Shown in pieces: positions 24,801 to 33,317 of a stretch of DNA of 64,000 bases (positions are counted from its first letter, which is position 1; the number at the start of each line of letters is the position of its first letter). The translations under genes were made by a program, and so were the position numbers. The DNA is from Paracentrotus lividus. Its lineage: Eukaryota; Echinodermata; Echinoidea; Camarodonta; Echinidae. Under the pieces are notes generated by a model. The model did no database searches, had not been told where the DNA came from, and was given only the letters and a program-made list of their open reading frames with translations. The stretch is taken from contig CALNVZ010003426.1 of NCBI GenBank assembly GCA_940671915.1, forward strand, positions 11,215,500 through 11,279,499, in the 5' to 3' direction.

Positions 24801-26110
24801 TAATAAAGCAAATTATAGTACTTGAAATCTCGTTTCATTGTCTTTATTTCATAATATAAGTATAAAAAAGATAAGTCGGGGACCCATCTCATGTTAGCAC
24901 TTAAACCAATGGGGATTCTCTTGTGTGGGTGTTACACACAGATCGTTCGCACAAATTCACGCCGTGACCTCCGGCGTGCGAACCTGTCAGCAGAGGTCTA
25001 AACGGCATTTATATTACGCTTCATTCAAACATTTTCAATGAAATTCATCGGAAATAATGAAAGGAAGGTCACAAGATCTCTCACACATATATTTTAGTGC
25101 AATGTGGACAACATGTAACTACATTTGATCGGTTTTGTGCCAATTTCTTTTTTGTTACCAAAACTATACACCAGGGCCCGTATTCCATAAACTAATAAGC
25201 AATTTGTCTTAAGTCTATGTATTTTTCTAAGATTTTGTCCAAGAAAAAAAAAATTCTTAGCCTTTACACCAAACATGTTAAGCACTTTGTCTGAGGTCAG
25301 AAAGCATCAAGTAAAAGTCTGAATTTTATTAATATATCGTCATTTTTAATTTTTGTGGTGTGAAATGAGCTTGCCATATAATCAACATTAATGTTAAGCC
25401 ACTAGGTAGTAGGCTTAAAGTTAGGATAAAATTCTCATTTTGTATGTGCGATTTGAAGGTGCAATTCCATTTAAGTCTTTTGACTGAGCAAAAATCTAAG
25501 AATTTATGCTTCACTGCCAAAAATAGGCTTGAACAGAATTCTTAGTAAGCCGTATATATGGAATACGCATTTTAAAGATAAGCAAAAATGCTTAAATTTT
25601 ATGCTTTTATGGAATACGGACCCAGGTTTAATTTACACCCTCACTTTTCATTACAGGTATTGTAAGAAGTTTGGCCAGCAGTCTTGGGTGCTGGTAGCAA
25701 TCATGGTCACAGAGACCCTCATCTCAGTCAAGTTCCAGTACGATGTCATCACCAAGCCCCCACCACGCCCCATCGCGACCGCCTGGATCATCTTCTTCCT
25801 TGCTCTCATCATCTGGACGGTCTGGCGTTTCTGCATATGGTCCCCGACCCGGTGGCACAGCCACAGCAACCCTCCCGAACCTCAGGGAGTGGTTAGAGGC
25901 AACGGTCAAGTGGACGGAGAAGACCAGAAGGTTAGTCGGACGGTCGAGACGACCCAGATGGTAAGTTCGGTCAGCTCGGTCACCAAGCGGACTTCGGCGG
26001 CGTCATCGCGGATGGTTGGACCAGATGGGGATGGGATGGACAACGGTTTTGAGAGTCATGGAAACCCTTACGCGACACGGTCGAAAAAGCGTGTGGTCAA
26101 TGGGAAATAG
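3674..26110 (+). CDS. PTDSS2: Phosphatidylserine synthase 2-like gene, 10 coding exons (whole span)
   Basis: Exchanges the head group of phosphatidylethanolamine (PSS2) or phosphatidylcholine (PSS1) for serine in the ER and mitochondria-associated membrane. Ten exons join in frame with GT-AG introns to give 527 codons; human PSS2 has 487 residues. The N-terminal region ends in [14 protein letters not shown] and continues [21 protein letters not shown] and [15 protein letters not shown], all closer to PSS2 than PSS1. Conserved acidic and histidine positions of the family are present: H205 in AHVLGW, E230 and E233 in FEIMEY, and E245 and D249 in ECWWD. Several hydrophobic segments fit a multipass ER protein. 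The start is the ATG at 3674 in a strong context (gccATGG); a TTG nine bases upstream is not needed. The polar C-terminal tail after about residue 420 is long, rich in S and T, and ends KKRVVNGK. Splice sites were read by eye; family assignment is confident, the PSS2 rather than PSS1 call fairly so. Confidence 0.93.
4989..5425 (+). mobile_element. Decayed LINE fragment, end of endonuclease domain
   Basis: Two overlapping open frames read [20 protein letters not shown]...[10 protein letters not shown] and then [13 protein letters not shown]...[19 protein letters not shown]. An SDVH box followed by a W-rich linker and a helical segment is typical of the end of the AP-endonuclease domain and the following linker in CR1/jockey-like non-LTR retrotransposons. 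The two frames are offset by a frameshift near 5218-5230, so the copy is dead. It lies in intron 1 in sense orientation. Assignment rests on motif style only. Confidence 0.45.
6961..7160. repeat. Local tandem duplication, about 100-bp unit
   Basis: The stretch beginning AGTGCATTTTAGTATTTAGT and running into a CTGTTATTTTTATTTTT tract occurs twice (about 6971-7050 and 7062-7140), nearly identical. It lies just left of the LINE tail. Confidence 0.6.
7150..7445 (+). mobile_element. LINE 3' end (C-terminus of reverse-transcriptase ORF plus tail)
   Basis: An uninterrupted 57-codon frame from 7173 to the TAA at 7344-7346 reads [20 protein letters not shown], then [20 protein letters not shown] and FRQMCSN. 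This is the classic C-terminal signature of CR1/jockey-type LINE ORF2 proteins. A short 3' tail (ATGGCGCAATATAAATGC) and a TCATAATCATC simple repeat follow, as in echinoderm non-LTR elements. It is 5'-truncated and sits just upstream of PTDSS2 exon 2. Confidence 0.75.
7453..7554 (+). CDS. PTDSS2: PTDSS2-like exon 2
   Basis: Acceptor ttacag, then the protein [18 protein letters not shown] (first membrane segment) and [13 protein letters not shown]. The donor is AG|GTAAAT in phase 2, which restores frame with exon 3. Human PSS2 has RAHTLTVLF...DTAYNTKRG at the same place. Confidence 0.92.
7953..8103 (+). CDS. PTDSS2: PTDSS2-like exon 3
   Basis: Encodes [20 protein letters not shown] followed by [20 protein letters not shown] and [10 protein letters not shown]: the second and third membrane segments around the conserved GPFxRPHPAxWR loop. 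The acceptor is preceded by a CT/GT-rich simple tract (7870-7941). Donor CAG|GTATCT. Confidence 0.93.
8235..8327. mobile_element. TTAA-flanked mini-element, 93 bp, copy 1
   Basis: TTAA, then CCCTTTGGGGACTGAG at the left and its imperfect inverse (GCTCGTCTCCAACAGG) at the right, then TTAA. A palindrome AGCCCGAATATATTCGGGCT starts about 16 bases inside the left end. TTAA target sites and CCC-starting ends fit a piggyBac-type MITE; the family is inferred. Confidence 0.7.
8324..8416. mobile_element. TTAA-flanked mini-element, 93 bp, copy 2 (tandem)
   Basis: Second copy in the same orientation, sharing the middle TTAA (8324-8327) with copy 1 and ending in TTAA at 8413-8416. Same length, a few substitutions, palindrome with one mismatch (AGCCTGAATATATTCGGGCT). 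Confidence 0.7.
8694..8974. mobile_element. Foldback/TIR element in intron 3
   Basis: The left arm TAATTATACCTATTTGAG...TGTGGACATTGAG and GTCCAATATGAATGTGTGAT is mirrored at the right by ATCACGCATTCATATTGGAC and CTGACGTAAGTGTAATTATG. The arms cover most of the element, leaving a central loop of about 100 bp. No coding sequence. Confidence 0.65.
9511..9645 (+). CDS. PTDSS2: PTDSS2-like exon 4
   Basis: Encodes 45 residues starting [20 protein letters not shown] and ending EGAFHNFW. It matches the PSS lumenal loop (human: FLKYVDPKLGVPLPE...DPFHNIW). Acceptor tttag, donor TGG|GTAAGA, phase 0 on both sides. Intron 3 contains two short TIR elements at 8235-8416 and a foldback element at 8694-8974. 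Confidence 0.93.
9711..9985. mobile_element. TIR element in intron 4 with inner inverted pair
   Basis: Ends GGTCCATATTCTGAA and TTCAGAATACGGGCC are inverted repeats. An inner pair, AAAGTCACACCGGTGAG...CCAAACCGACC and GGTTTGGAGTTGGTC...CCGGTGTGACT, lets the whole element fold. Similar terminal sequence (GGCCCGTATTC) begins the element at 25172. Confidence 0.6.
10442..10492 (+). CDS. PTDSS2: PTDSS2-like exon 5
   Basis: A 51-base phase-0 exon, [17 protein letters not shown], with the conserved histidine of the AHxLGW motif. Acceptor tttcag, donor AAG|GTAAGA. It is followed by the largest intron of the gene (10493-18760), which carries the nested mobile elements. Confidence 0.9.
12045..12117. 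repeat. A-rich simple tract (AAAAT-type)
   Basis: Runs of A interrupted by single T, inside the leader of the DIRS-like fossil. Confidence 0.9.
13060..14780 (+). repeat. Degenerate repeats in the gag-like region of the DIRS fossil
   Basis: A block of the type CACCCTACCAAGCGGGTTAC followed by GCTCCCTATCCCTCGGGCTT recurs at about 13065, 13270, 13480, 14020, 14410, 14558 and 14715. Spacings are irregular, from about 150 to 540 bp. In the commonest frame the block reads [17 protein letters not shown], a proline/tyrosine-rich module. Companion blocks (CACGACACCGGCCTGGTCAC) travel with it. Confidence 0.75.
18064..18230. repeat. Tandem duplication, about 90-bp unit
   Basis: The segment TTTTCAGCTAAACATCAAGA and what follows (18082 on) is repeated diverged as TTTTTCAGCTAAACAGCAAC (about 18170 on), immediately right of the TTAA element. 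Confidence 0.5.
18348..18445 (+). pseudogene. Decayed duplicate of PTDSS2 exon 6
   Basis: The stretch with GGCTCTGTAATATTTTGAGT matches exon 6 (GGCTCTGTAATATTTTGAGC) over 19 of 20 bases. The match continues diverged on both sides (GATTGTATGCGATGAA versus GATTATACGTGATTAC; CTTGAACATCGACTC versus CTGGAACATCAACTC). Small length differences after the central block break the frame, and no donor like CAT|GTATGT follows. This is a dead exon copy about 400 bp upstream of the functional exon. Not a mobile element. Confidence 0.7.
18450..18690. repeat. AAT-rich repeat with TATAGCGCCAT block (LINE/SINE-tail type)
   Basis: An ATAATAATGATGATAATAAT tract is followed by CATATCTATAGCGCCATCTG. Similar AAT-tract plus GCGCC/GCACC blocks occur at about 42945-43020 and 44088-44130, suggesting tails of one dispersed family. 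Tentative. Confidence 0.4.
18761..18874 (+). CDS. PTDSS2: PTDSS2-like exon 6 (catalytic segment)
   Basis: 38 residues, [20 protein letters not shown] then [18 protein letters not shown]. This is the most conserved part of the family (FExxEYxxEHxLxNFxECWWDH). Acceptor ttatag, donor CAT|GTATGT, phase 0 both sides. A decayed second copy of this exon lies at about 18348-18445. Confidence 0.94.
19964..20082 (+). CDS. PTDSS2: PTDSS2-like exon 7
   Basis: Encodes [20 protein letters not shown] and [20 protein letters not shown], with the family motif D.LVCNGLGI. Acceptor ttttttcag, donor AG|GTATGG. The intron before it (18875-19963) is plain AT-rich DNA. The intron after it (20083-23212) holds four TIR elements. 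Confidence 0.94.
20300..20420. repeat. A-rich simple repeats (AAAAT, AAAAG)
   Basis: Low-complexity A-rich stretches in PTDSS2 intron 7. Confidence 0.8.
20633..21070. mobile_element. TTAA-ended element (TTAAAGGGATGCAGTAACATT), copy 1
   Basis: The left end TTAAAGGGATGCAGTAACATT mirrors the right end AAAGTTACTGTTTCCCTTTAA. A second copy at 44465-44924 is clearly homologous over its length (shared block GGTCAGTCTGGTATCTCTTC). Non-coding MITE; superfamily not certain. Confidence 0.75.
21200..21454. mobile_element. TTAA element with subterminal palindrome (255 bp)
   Basis: Left end TTAACCCGTTGCATACT, right end AGTATACAACGGGTTAA: inverted ends flanked by TTAA. The palindrome AGCCCGCATATATGCGGGCT starts about 17 bases inside the left end. 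It is nearly identical to the copy at 23590-23850 except for the palindrome centre. Confidence 0.78.
21998..22526. mobile_element. TA-flanked MITE (CAGTGCGTCCCAG ends), copy 1
   Basis: Left end TA-CAGTGCGTCCCAGATAAAAG...CCCAACTTTGAGAGCC, right end GGCTCTCAAAGTTGGGTATA...CTGGGACGCACTG-TA. Inverted ends of about 60 bp with TA target sites point to a Tc1/mariner-type MITE. A homologous copy is at 31137-31634. Confidence 0.78.
22578..22704. mobile_element. Short foldback MITE (GGGGGCGTTTCATGAAAGGAC), copy 1
   Basis: Ends GGGGGCGTTTCATGAAA and TTTCATGAAATGCTCCCC are inverted. The inside, CTCTCAGCCAATCAGATGCA, is shared with the copy at 33940-34079. Confidence 0.75.
23213..23327 (+). CDS. PTDSS2: PTDSS2-like exon 8
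   Basis: Encodes [20 protein letters not shown] and [18 protein letters not shown]. The GKxKR...QFTPYSW motif is diagnostic of PSS enzymes. Acceptor tttcag, donor TTT|GTAAGA, phase 0 out. Confidence 0.94.
23590..23850. mobile_element. TTAA element with subterminal palindrome (261 bp)
   Basis: Left end TTAACCCGTTGTATACT, right end AGTATACAACGGGTTAA. It is a sister copy of 21200-21454; its palindrome centre is expanded with TACATG repeats (GCCCGCATATACATGTACAT and on to GCGGGC). Confidence 0.78.
23990..24135 (+). CDS. PTDSS2: PTDSS2-like exon 9
   Basis: Encodes [20 protein letters not shown], then [20 protein letters not shown] and ETYQYIEDP. [10 protein letters not shown] is the family signature. 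Acceptor ttcag, donor CC|GTAAGT. The next intron contains a TIR element ending only about 30 bp before exon 10. Confidence 0.94.
25172..25624. mobile_element. TIR element immediately before PTDSS2 exon 10
   Basis: Left end CAGGGCCCGTATTCCATAAA and right end TTTATGGAATACGGACCC are inverted repeats; AT-rich non-coding inside. It ends about 32 bp before the exon 10 acceptor, so the branch-point region of intron 9 may lie inside it. Confidence 0.7.
25657..26110 (+). CDS. PTDSS2: PTDSS2-like exon 10 (C-terminus, stop TAG)
   Basis: Begins [20 protein letters not shown] (compare KRVGTQCWV in PSS1 and KKLGPQAWL in PSS2), followed by a last membrane segment [21 protein letters not shown] roughly 100-residue polar tail follows, with many S, T and basic residues, ending NGK at 26108-26110. 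The tail is poorly conserved in the family. No strong polyadenylation signal is close; AATAAA occurs at about 27039. Confidence 0.93.
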
Positions 26111-26582
26111 GATGTAATTAAGTACTATAAAAAAATGTTTTAACTCATCGACTAATAAGTTCTGTCCTTTCTATGGTCCTTATGTGCGAAGCATCTGGTT
26201 GGTTTGATGTTTATGTTTCTTGGTCTGTCTCTCTATAATCCGTTCCAACCATTGGAGAGCAAACAAACGCGTTTTTTAAAAAGAGGGGAAAATAAGGTGT
26301 GATTATTAAAGATAAGTTTTGTACCGACACACAGAGGCGTCGGAAGGCTCTGCGAAAAGAAAGGATTGGAGAGGCAAGCCATTGTGTGGGAACAATGGCT
26401 TGGACCTCCAATGCTTTGTCTCCTGAGAGCCTATCGACGCGTCTGCTGACACAATATGAAATAATTTATGACACATTCCCCCTTTTTCATGTTTTGTTTG
26501 AATACATATATTCAAGTTTGAAGATTAAAATCTACATAAATTTTCCCCCATGTCAAAACTAATTACAGTATTCTACCAACTG

Positions 26583-26690
26583 TTAACCCGTTGAGAGCGG
26601 GAACCGGGTATACCCGGGTCCCGTCTAACATCCTCATGGACGGGAACCGGGTATACTCGGTTCCCTAATGACCACAACTTTATCGCCAAA
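26583..26690. mobile_element. Left end of a TTAA element with palindrome (one end only)
   Basis: TTAACCCGTTGAGAGCGGGAA is followed at once by the palindrome core CCGGGTATACCCGG. A second, imperfect copy, GGGAACCGGGTATACTCGGT, sits 40 bp on. The matching right end is not seen nearby, so this is a truncated copy or the end is diverged; the right limit is approximate. Confidence 0.5.
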
Positions 26691-27398
26691 TACCCCCTAA
26701 AATTCACCTTTTGTACTACTTTTGTTAAATTTTTGCTATACACAGTAGTTAATTTATGAAATGAGCAATATGTTGTAGTGAAAAACATGTCATAACTATT
26801 TGACATATTTACTAAACTTTTTAAATAGAAATTTTTCTCAGGCACTCAGAAAGAATTGCGTCAACCAGTGTATATACATGTAAGCGACCATCAGCGATTT
26901 TTAGCATTTTCGGTTTCGCTGATCCTCCTTTGTACTACATTTATTGTTAGCCCATGACAATTCAATGGATCAGCGCAAAGTATGAGTGATTTTCTAACAT
27001 GGGCGCGCACACACAAAAACCCGGATGTATATCTGGAGAAATAAAGAAGTATCGATCGGTGGCTTAGCTGAGAAGAAAACTATTCTTTAAAATTAGAAAC
27101 GGGTCGATATCTAACCTAAATTACTAACAATATCTATCTTACCCCCAATTAGTACATAAAAAGAAGAGGATATACAGCTTAGTTTAAATTTTGTAAGAAA
27201 TGAAAAGAAAAGAGTGAAGAGAGAGTGTGTTCAAGAATTCAAGTCGGCAACCAAAGGACTGGAATTCATTTTTGTTCCTTTGCAACTAGTTTATCTAGCC
27301 ATGGTATAAGAAAATTCAATACATTCAATAAGCGATCTTTAAATAGGGATAACACTAAACAAAAAAAAAGCAACCCTTTCTCCACCTTGTTCCAGACT

Positions 27399-27658
27399 CA
27401 TTATGCGGCGGTCACAACTCGCCGTACCTTCGACGTTCAACTCCCTACGATGGATTTCGTAGAAAATTCGTGCGTCGGAGTACCTTGAAGGTACAATGCA
27501 TGTATGACGTGCGAGGAAGTTTTTACAATACCCGTACTACAGAAACGCAGGAATCGCAGAAGTTGACCCAGGACCTGTGGTGGCATTGCACATGCAACGC
27601 AGGCCTACCTGATGGCACGTGCCCCGTAGCCTACGACGAGTTGTGACCGCCGCATTAG
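27399..27658. mobile_element. TIR element (ATGCGGCGGTCACAACTCG ends)
   Basis: Left CATTATGCGGCGGTCACAAC and right GTTGTGACCGCCGCATTAGG are near-perfect inverted ends, about 22 bp. The rest is non-coding although it gives short open frames. Confidence 0.7.
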
Positions 27659-28822
27659 GTGTAAAACATTTTCTTTCAGCCCAAGACAAGATACTCAGTT
27701 TACAAACTGGAGGAATGCTTTTCTTGTTCACAATATTATTATCTTTTCTATGTAGTAATATCGAGTTTGACATGGGAATGTAGAATATTCAATTATGTAG
27801 TTGTAAGGGGCAATTGAAAACTAAGTACACCAAAAACATTATTATTTATAGAAAATATTATATATTTGGAAAAAAAAAATCAAGCTTCACTTCAAATGTC
27901 CATTACCATTAAGCGTGCGACCAGACTACGCATAAGCGATTTGACCAGAGCCCGCACGCGCGGACAGGGTTGTCTCTTTTTTAATCTCGTCTCGGGGTAA
28001 TGATATCAGGTCAAACAATTTCGTCGTCAACGGTTAATGTAGCCTTTAATATATGAAAGTACCTTAGAATTGTGTAATATTAATATTCTGTCTTATTTCT
28101 GTATTATTTTGTACTATGTTTGATATTGGTATGCAATATTGTCAAACATATAATTCACCATTCTATTCCCTTTTATCCCATTACATAGCAAACCAGTGCA
28201 CTTCTAAAGAGTAGGGATATTTTTGCCCTGCTTTAAGATTACAAGACATTTGTTCCTCTACAAATTTCTTACACTAATCGAATGACTGGACTTAATATTA
28301 TACCTTTCCCTAAATCTGACATAAAATCCTGTTAAAACCCTATATCCTACATCACAGACCAAATAAAGCTGGGAGCAAATACTGTGTCATCCGCTTTTAT
28401 ATAGCTCCGGTAGCCAGTACCCATTTGGCAAATACATACAATTAACTTAGTGTTTTGCCAAGGAACTTTAGTAAAATGGCCAGGTTTTAAGCAGCGTAGT
28501 GTACATTGTGATTGACAAACTGTGACTTATTCAGTAGATTATAACAAATGATCACTGGACACCAGCCTACACATTCCTGAATATTCCTCTTTAGAAATCT
28601 CCAAACTATTTTGTAGCAGAATTTGAATAGTAGAATATAATGATGGAAAGCTGGTTTCTCGCTTATTCATATCTAAAAACTGAGGATGCTTTAGAAAAGT
28701 GTAAGATTATTCCTGTCCATGCAGATTAGTTTGAAGACTGAAAATTATCATGAGATATAATTCAAATTGTAATTCTCATTTCCCTTGAAGAAAACTGTAG
28801 TCGTTTTTGATTATGTGAGTTA

Positions 28823-29399
28823 TACAGTCTGTGTCAAATAAAATGGTACAGTTAGAAAACAATTTTTTATAGTATGAAGATTAATAACAACCTGGTATTG
28901 TTTGATATTTTCATAAAGCTAGAAAATCAGAATTTCTTCTGCAATTTTTTTCATCACATTTCGTGCAGTATTTTTTGAGATATGACTAATTTTCTTCAAT
29001 CAAGAATAATCCTTTTTTTGCACGCCGTCCCATGCCTTTGCGTATGATTTCGCATAAAGACCATGAATTCGGTGCTCCAGAACAATAGACGTGCATAATT
29101 TTGATTTATTCCTCGTCGCATAAAACTTAGCATAACTTTTGTTTTACAAAAGCGAATTATACAGGACAAAGGGCATCAGCAAGAAAAATCTTTTGGCTTT
29201 AATTTTGATTTATTCCTCGTCGCATAAAACTTAGCATAACTTTTGTTTTACAAAAGCGAATTATACAGGACAAAGCGCATCAGCAAGAAAAATCTTTTGG
29301 CTTTAATTTGACACCATAAACACGGATTATATGAAAAGATTTCACACCTACATGATTTTTTCCCCGACTGTACCATTTTTTTTTTTTACACAGACTGTA
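28823..29399. mobile_element. TA-flanked MITE (CAGTCTGTGTCAAATAAAATGG ends)
   Basis: The left end CAGTCTGTGTCAAATAAAAT...GGTACAGT and the right end ACTGTACCATTTTTTTT...ACACAGACTG are inverted, with TA on both sides. Mariner-type MITE. Relatives at 42669-42760, 56380-56755 and 58805-59218. Inside is a 104-bp exact-looking tandem duplication (29097-29200 and 29201-29304). Confidence 0.75.
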
Positions 29400-29516
29400 C
29401 ATGTGATGTCCATGTAATGTAGACATCCAGATCTTTTTAAAAGTAATCTGAGACAGTGGCTCCTTGCATAATGAAGATGTGACATAAACATGATTGTATT
29501 GATAAATTAAAGTAGA

Positions 29517-30108
29517 TTAAAGGGGAAGGAAACCCTAGGAATTCATTAAATTGTACAAAAACAGGAAAATCAAAGAAGCTGATCAATGAAAATTTGAGAA
29601 AAAATGAATGAATAATAAGAAAGTTATGAGCACTTGAATGTTGTGATCACTACTGCTATGGGGATCCTCAAATTGGCAACGGGCTCAAGATGTGTGATGT
29701 CATACATGAACAACTTCCCCATTACTTTTGTACATATTTCACTCAAATTGTCTTTTTTTATTAATTCCGTTAAAAGATCTGAGATTCTTTTCATGGGAGG
29801 ACATGTAATACAAGTTCACAAAATATAATCATGTGTGAAGAGTCTGTACTACCATTAGAATGAGGAAAAAGACGGATTTTTGATAGTTTTTTTGTATGTC
29901 ATATGGGAGAGTTGTTCATGTGTGACTTCACACATCTTGGGCCTGTTGCCAGTGTGAGGATCTCCATAGCGTTAGTGATCACAACATTCAAATGCACATT
30001 ACTTTCTTATTATTTATTCAATTGTTCTCAAACTTTCTTTAATCTGTTTCTTTGATTTTTCTTGTTTCATACAACTCAACTGAATCCTAGGGTTTCATTC
30101 TCCTTTAA
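29517..30108. mobile_element. Long foldback element, copy 1
   Basis: Two arms of about 240-270 bp facing each other: GAAACCCTAGGAATTCATT... and GGGGATCCTCAAATTGGCAA on the left, the complements ...GAGGATCTCCATAGCG and CCTAGGGTTTCATTCTCCTT on the right. Ends TTAAAGGGGAA and TTCTCCTTTAA. Same architecture and shared core as 35482-36070. Confidence 0.78.
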
Positions 30109-30665
30109 TACAATTAATCTAAATTTGATGAATTGAATCAGATTAATACAAAAAATCCAGAAATGTATTAAATGTTACACTAATACAATAATTGAAATCT
30201 ATCAATTAAAAAACACACAAATGCCTTGAAATGTCCTTGTTGAAATATCTGTAGTTTGCAAAATATGTAAGACTGTATTTTAGTGCCTAACTACCATGAA
30301 AAAGTGTTTGCAATTGTCCTTAGCTTTATGAAAGCACCATTGTTTCTTGTCACTTCATGCAATATTTAGATATGCGTATATTAATGTGCACGTAATTGGT
30401 TATTTATTGATTGAATTGATAGTCCTTTTTAAGTAAATTAATTGATGCAATATGTTTGACTGTCATTTAATTTTTTTTTTGTAAAATCAAGGATTTGCAT
30501 CTAGTTCTATTTCTGTTAATATGAAATGTTGAAACCTGTTTTCCTGTTGATTTTTAAAAATATATTAGTGTAATTTATATGCTGCCTCAGTCAGTATCAT
30601 ATTTTTTGTGCCTTCTTTCCTCTGTACAAATATTGGACTTCATCAAGTTTATTATTACATGTATC

Positions 30666-30990
30666 CAGTAGCGGATCCAGCCTTAGACCATAGCACAATT
30701 GAAAGTATTGGCCCATGCCCAAACATAAAAGAGCCCCTATTGTGCCGAGATTATTGGTCCTGCACAATTTTTTGAAAGAACGTTTGCTGGATCCATGCCT
30801 GATATGGTACCGGTATTTGTTTTCTTATTGACACACGTTGCACTATTGTGATAAGCACAGGCGCGGTTCCAAGAAAATCAAATTGAATGCATTTCGGGGG
30901 CCCAATTGTCTTGGGACAAAGGCGGCTCTATTATGTTTACGCAAGGGCCCGGTAAGTTCATTGTGTGACTCCGGTCTGCGTCCGCTACTG
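30666..30990. mobile_element. TIR element (CAGTAGCGGATCCAG ends)
   Basis: Left CAGTAGCGGATCCAGCC and right TCTGCGTCCGCTACTG are inverted. Part of its right half (about 30856-30945) recurs inverted at about 57966-58052. Confidence 0.65.
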
Positions 30991-31136
30991 AAGCAACCCC
31001 ACGTAATTTAGTGGATAAGCTGTGTGATTTTATTGTGGGCTTGCTTCAGGAGAAAAGCAATCAAGATAAATGGATCATGTCTTAAATGTCTGTTGATTGT
31101 TGCAATAGGTCTTGGCCAGAGTTATTCAGTGCATCC

Positions 31137-31634
31137 CAGAAAAAAAGTAAACCCATCTTTGAGAGCCCCATATTAAAATTGTACAGTTTATGTAATATTA
31201 GTTTTTATTTCATGTGAAAGAACAAGTCATATTCTATCAACTGATATATGTACTGTCATGGATGTCTTAGCACTCAAGCTTTCAAAAACCTCCGTCAATA
31301 TGAGCATGTACCAAGTTTTGGCAGGAGCAACCCTGGCTGTCTGATCATTCATTCATTGATTGAGGTAAGCCTTCCTGAGTCCATTCATAACAAACAAAAG
31401 GTTTCCTGGACAATTGAAAAAGGATGTTTTTGCCCAAACTTGGTACAAATAAATTTTGACACTCACTTTTAAAAGCCTAGTTCTCAGTCTTCTGTCACAA
31501 CACATGTATTAGTTAGGTATCACTGAATAGAAAATTATTTACTCTTTCACATGACATAGGCATTAATTTCACGTGAGTTATATAATTTGTATAGGATGCT
31601 CTCAAAGTTGGGTTTTTTTTTCTAGGATGCACTG
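31137..31634. mobile_element. MITE with CAGTGCATCCCAG ends, copy 2
   Basis: Homologue of 21998-22526. Left CAGTGCATCCCAGAAAAAAA, right TTTTCTAGGATGCACTG; the inner TTGAGAGC block is shared, and the bodies align throughout with scattered changes. Confidence 0.75.
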
Positions 31635-32875
31635 TTTAAATCCTTTAAATGCTGTTTAGTCGGAGAACTTTTCCTATATAAACAAAAAGTGCCAGATTTT
31701 CAATTCTGTCATATACATGATTGACTATTTAGAGCAAATAGATTAACGAATGGCAACATCATGTACATTGTATAGTGCTTATAACCAACATCAATGATTG
31801 TGTGTGATCATTTTATTAAAGGAGAGTTTAAATTGAGGGTTTTTTTACTACTTTTCTTACAAAGACGTTAGGTTCTGTTGCGAAGTGTATCATGTTACTT
31901 CAATATTTTCACCGTCTTTCTAGGTTTATACCAAGGATGTATCAAAATGAATACTGCTTTCTAAGTTTGTACCTTTTTTATTGTGCGATGAAGTAATTGC
32001 CCAATTTATCCATGGTAGTGCAAATTGCGGTGCTCTTTTATTGTTACCATGATCGGTGTGAATCTAACCTTGCAATGACAAATGGATGTGAAATGTTTAA
32101 CTGTTTTTCACTTGGAATTTTATTAAAGCACTAATGTTCAATTTATGCAGATTGAATTTTGTGTATATGTTATCCCTCTGCAGTTTATGCTGTTTGTTTT
32201 TGTTTACTCTTTGGAGGTCTTTTTCTCCACCACCCGAATTGTGGTAGCGGATACATAATTTTTTTTGTACTTTGTCTTTGTCATCTACTTTTTTTCTCTG
32301 TTTTTTTTTTTTTGGCGATATCTCAAGAACTATTTCAGATATAAACTTACAACCTGATGATATGATGTACTAAAGGAAAACGATCTGATTTGATTTTGTG
32401 AACAGTAGGTTAAATCCAAGGGTCGCGAAGGTCACACTATGAATTTCCAGGTACGGGCCTTGTTATTGTGAAATCTTAAGGACCACGTAAGATAAAAGCT
32501 TCTCACTGGAAGGTAGTATCTATCTTGGTAGGGTTACAATCTATTTATACTTTAGGGAAAATTGGTCAAAGGTTTAAAAAGGTCAACCTCAGATTTGTAC
32601 CTTTTCATTGTGTCACTTTTCATTGTGTCACTTGTGACAATCATTTTAAATTCGATAAGAAAAAGATGTGATTATTTTTTCATCCAAAAGATCAAGGTTC
32701 TAGGTCAAGTTCCAAAGGGAATTCTGGTTAGAATAGTTTTAAAACCTCTAGAGAAAAGTGGGAGTTTAACTTCAAGCCTGATGTTAGTGCCATCACATAT
32801 AAAAGACGATTACCGAGTGAGTAAATAAAAAAATAAAATAAAATAAATACCTAGAAAATTGTCATTCAAAGAAAA

Positions 32876-33190
32876 ACCAATTTATAAACCCCAAATTATT
32901 ATACATATTTTAAAAGAATACATCTCATGCATCTTCGGTAACATTTGTGTGTGGTATGTGTTCACGGTTGGATGAACACGGCGAAAATTCGACTTGTGCC
33001 AAGTGGTGTAAAATAAAAAAAGAAAAAAAAAAAGAAAAAGCACACATCCGGATCTCACCCCTACTTTGGCACAAGTCACTTTTTACATTCTCATGAATAA
33101 TGCACCGTGTTCATCCAGTGTAAACACATACCACACAGAAATGTTTGTAATGACAATATCTGTTTATTTGTTTGCTCACTTCGGTTTATG
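32876..33190. repeat. Foldback repeat around a TGTGTGGTATGTGTTCAC block
   Basis: GTGTGGTATGTGTTCACGGT...GGATGAACACGG and CGACTTGTGCCAAGTGG on the left are mirrored by GGCACAAGTCAC...CCGTGTTCATCC and GTAAACACATACCACAC on the right. A fragment of the same family lies inverted at about 54245-54400. Confidence 0.65.
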
Positions 33191-33255
33191 TAACTATAGT
33201 TTTGACTGATCTTCAAAATTATGCGTTTTAACCTGGATTTTGTGTATGTGTGTGA

Positions 33256-33281
33256 TTTGAGAGAGAGAGAGAGAGAGAGAT

Positions 33282-33317
<36 letters not shown>

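Noticed and set aside
31248-31472. 74-codon frame with cysteines
   Set aside because: Lies inside the CAGTGCATCCC MITE and its counterpart at 22243 is not conserved in frame.
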